The notes below the pieces were generated by a model that was given only the letters and a program-made list of their open reading frames with translations, did not search any database and was not told where the DNA came from. 6,572 nt of DNA, taken from assembly GCA_937874275.1 (NCBI GenBank), contig CALNAU010000144.1, forward strand, positions 1 to 6,572, written 5' to 3'. Both the position numbers and the translations under genes were made by a program. Position 1 is the stretch's first letter. The number at the start of each line of letters is the position of its first letter. This stretch comes from an uncultured Clostridia bacterium. GTDB lineage: Bacteria > Bacillota > Clostridia > Christensenellales > Aristaeellaceae. Below are positions 5,706-6,572 of this stretch, in pieces.

Positions 5706-6572
5706 CTATTGCCCAAATCCCCACTTGAGCAGCTGTTGCCAGAGGGGGTGATCCTGGCTGAGTACCAACGTGCTGTTGTTTTTCAAGGTACCCTTGAGGG
5801 CCTGCAGGGAGCGCCAGAAGCTGTAGAACTCGGTGTCCGCCTGGTAGGCGTCCGCGTAGATGGTCAGCGCCTGGGCATCGCCTTCAGCGCGGATGGCGCC
5901 TGCTTCCTTGACGGCATCAGAGTTGATGATGCTGGCCTGCAGATCGGTATCGGACACGGCCATCTGGTAGCTTTGCTCGCCTTCGCTGCGCAGCTGCTGG
6001 GCGACCTTGGCGCGGTCGGCCTTCATGCGCTCGTAGGTGGTTTCCACGTTAGCCTCGGGCAGGATGCTGCGGTGCACCTGAATGTCCTGCACCTGGATAC
6101 CGCGAATGACCATGTCACGGTTAATCTGCTCCAATCCGCGTTTGAGCGCGGCGTTGAGCGCGCCCTTGTTGGAGATGAAGTCATCGCCCGTCAGGCGGTT
6201 GATGGCCTGCACGATGACCGGGTGAATCAGGTTGTCCAGTTGATTCTCGGCGTTCTTGGGGTTGCCCAGCTTTAGGCTGAACAGCGCGGGCTCCGCGATG
6301 CGCCATTGGGCGTAGGTGGTTACCTTGTACTGCTTTTTGTCGGAGGTGTTGATGGTCTCCGACGAGGAGGTATAGGTGTACAGCATGGAGGAGAACTTCT
6401 CCACCTTGTCCAGAAAAGGTACGCGGAAATGCAAGCCGCTGCCCTTGATGATTTGCACGTCGCCCTGGGTTGTTATCTCGTCCTTCAGGGCTTCGGCGTG
6501 CTGCTCATAGAAGTCACTGCGCTCGTTGAGGATCACCTGTTTGATGACGCCAAAGCGCGTCACCACCGCCTG
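5706..6572 (-). CDS. hflC: HflC-like SPFH/band 7 membrane protein (5' end outside window)
   Basis: The visible 288 residues are the bulk of an HflC-type SPFH protein; the reading frame is open to the window edge (QAVVTRFG), so the start and the N-terminal membrane helix lie beyond it. HflC normally partners HflK in a large membrane complex around the FtsH protease and moderates FtsH proteolysis. Visible landmarks are AVVTRFG at the SPFH domain entry, GSGLHFRVPFLDKVEKF, the pair VTTYAQWRIAEP and LDNLIHPVIVQAINRLTGDDF, then ILPEANVETTYERMKADRAKVAQQLRSEGE, EAGAIRAEGDAQALTIYADAYQADTEFYSFWRSLQALKGTL, and a C terminus near LVLSQDHPLWQQLL, all as in HflC rather than HflK or flotillin. The GTG at 6566 falls inside the conserved AVVTRFG and is not the start. 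hflK is expected just upstream, outside the window. Its transcript ends at the shared hairpin at 5579-5615. Confidence 0.93.
   Translation of the reverse strand, partial: QAVVTRFGVIKQVILNERSDFYEQHAEALKDEITTQGDVQIIKGSGLHFRVPFLDKVEKFSSMLYTYTSSSETINTSDKKQYKVTTYAQWRIAEPALFSLKLGNPKNAENQLDNLIHPVIVQAINRLTGDDFISNKGALNAALKRGLEQINRDMVIRGIQVQDIQVHRSILPEANVETTYERMKADRAKVAQQLRSEGEQSYQMAVSDTDLQASIINSDAVKEAGAIRAEGDAQALTIYADAYQADTEFYSFWRSLQALKGTLKNNSTLVLSQDHPLWQQLLKWGFGQ

Noticed and set aside
5709..6275. 188-codon plus-strand open frame opposite hflC
   Set aside because: Shadow of hflC; it starts inside the hflC C-terminal codons and shows no domain pattern.

Overview
The window looks like a chromosomal stretch from a GC-rich Gram-positive bacterium, most likely a member of the Clostridia. 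The grounds are strong AGGAGG-type ribosome binding sites before most genes, consensus-like sigma-A promoters, a PadR regulator paired with a HAAS/DUF1700-DUF4097 protein (an arrangement typical of Firmicutes), and a TTG start on an RluB-type gene. The taxonomic assignment is inference. No phage, plasmid, CRISPR or insertion-sequence gene is visible, and most of the window is ordinary core and accessory gene content.

Layout from left to right. Positions 1-86 (minus) are a complete tRNA-Leu(CAA) with encoded CCA and a near-consensus promoter at 100-129. A plus-strand group follows (292-2190): a zinc-type ABC transporter substrate-binding protein with a His/Asp-rich loop, a SnoaL-like small protein and a DsrE-like small protein with a CxxC motif. 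The gaps are about 50 bases with no terminator, so they may form one transcript that ends at a strong hairpin (2241-2271). That hairpin can also end the converging transcript from the right. That transcript is a minus-strand operon, padR then a 338-residue HAAS-DUF4097 protein (3632 down to 2308), joined by a 4-base ATGA overlap. Its promoter overlaps a palindrome that is a good candidate PadR operator. Diverging from it is a plus-strand pair, an rluB-like 23S rRNA pseudouridine synthase and a sugar phosphate isomerase/epimerase-like TIM-barrel protein, again with an ATGA overlap. They end at a second bidirectional hairpin terminator (5579-5615), shared with the converging hflC-like gene that runs off the right edge.

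The most unusual non-coding structure is the 5498-5705 intergenic region. Two arrays of a 7-base repeat (GTTAGGA on the left, its complement on the right) lie in inverted orientation on either side of the terminator and share a 15-base perfect inverted repeat. The most unusual proteins are the HAAS-DUF4097 protein, with eight TSN motifs at about 20-residue spacing and no visible membrane helix, and the zinc-binding protein, which has a signal peptide but no lipobox cysteine and no transporter partners in view. I do not see a convincing wholly new system; the findings are specific oddities worth checking.
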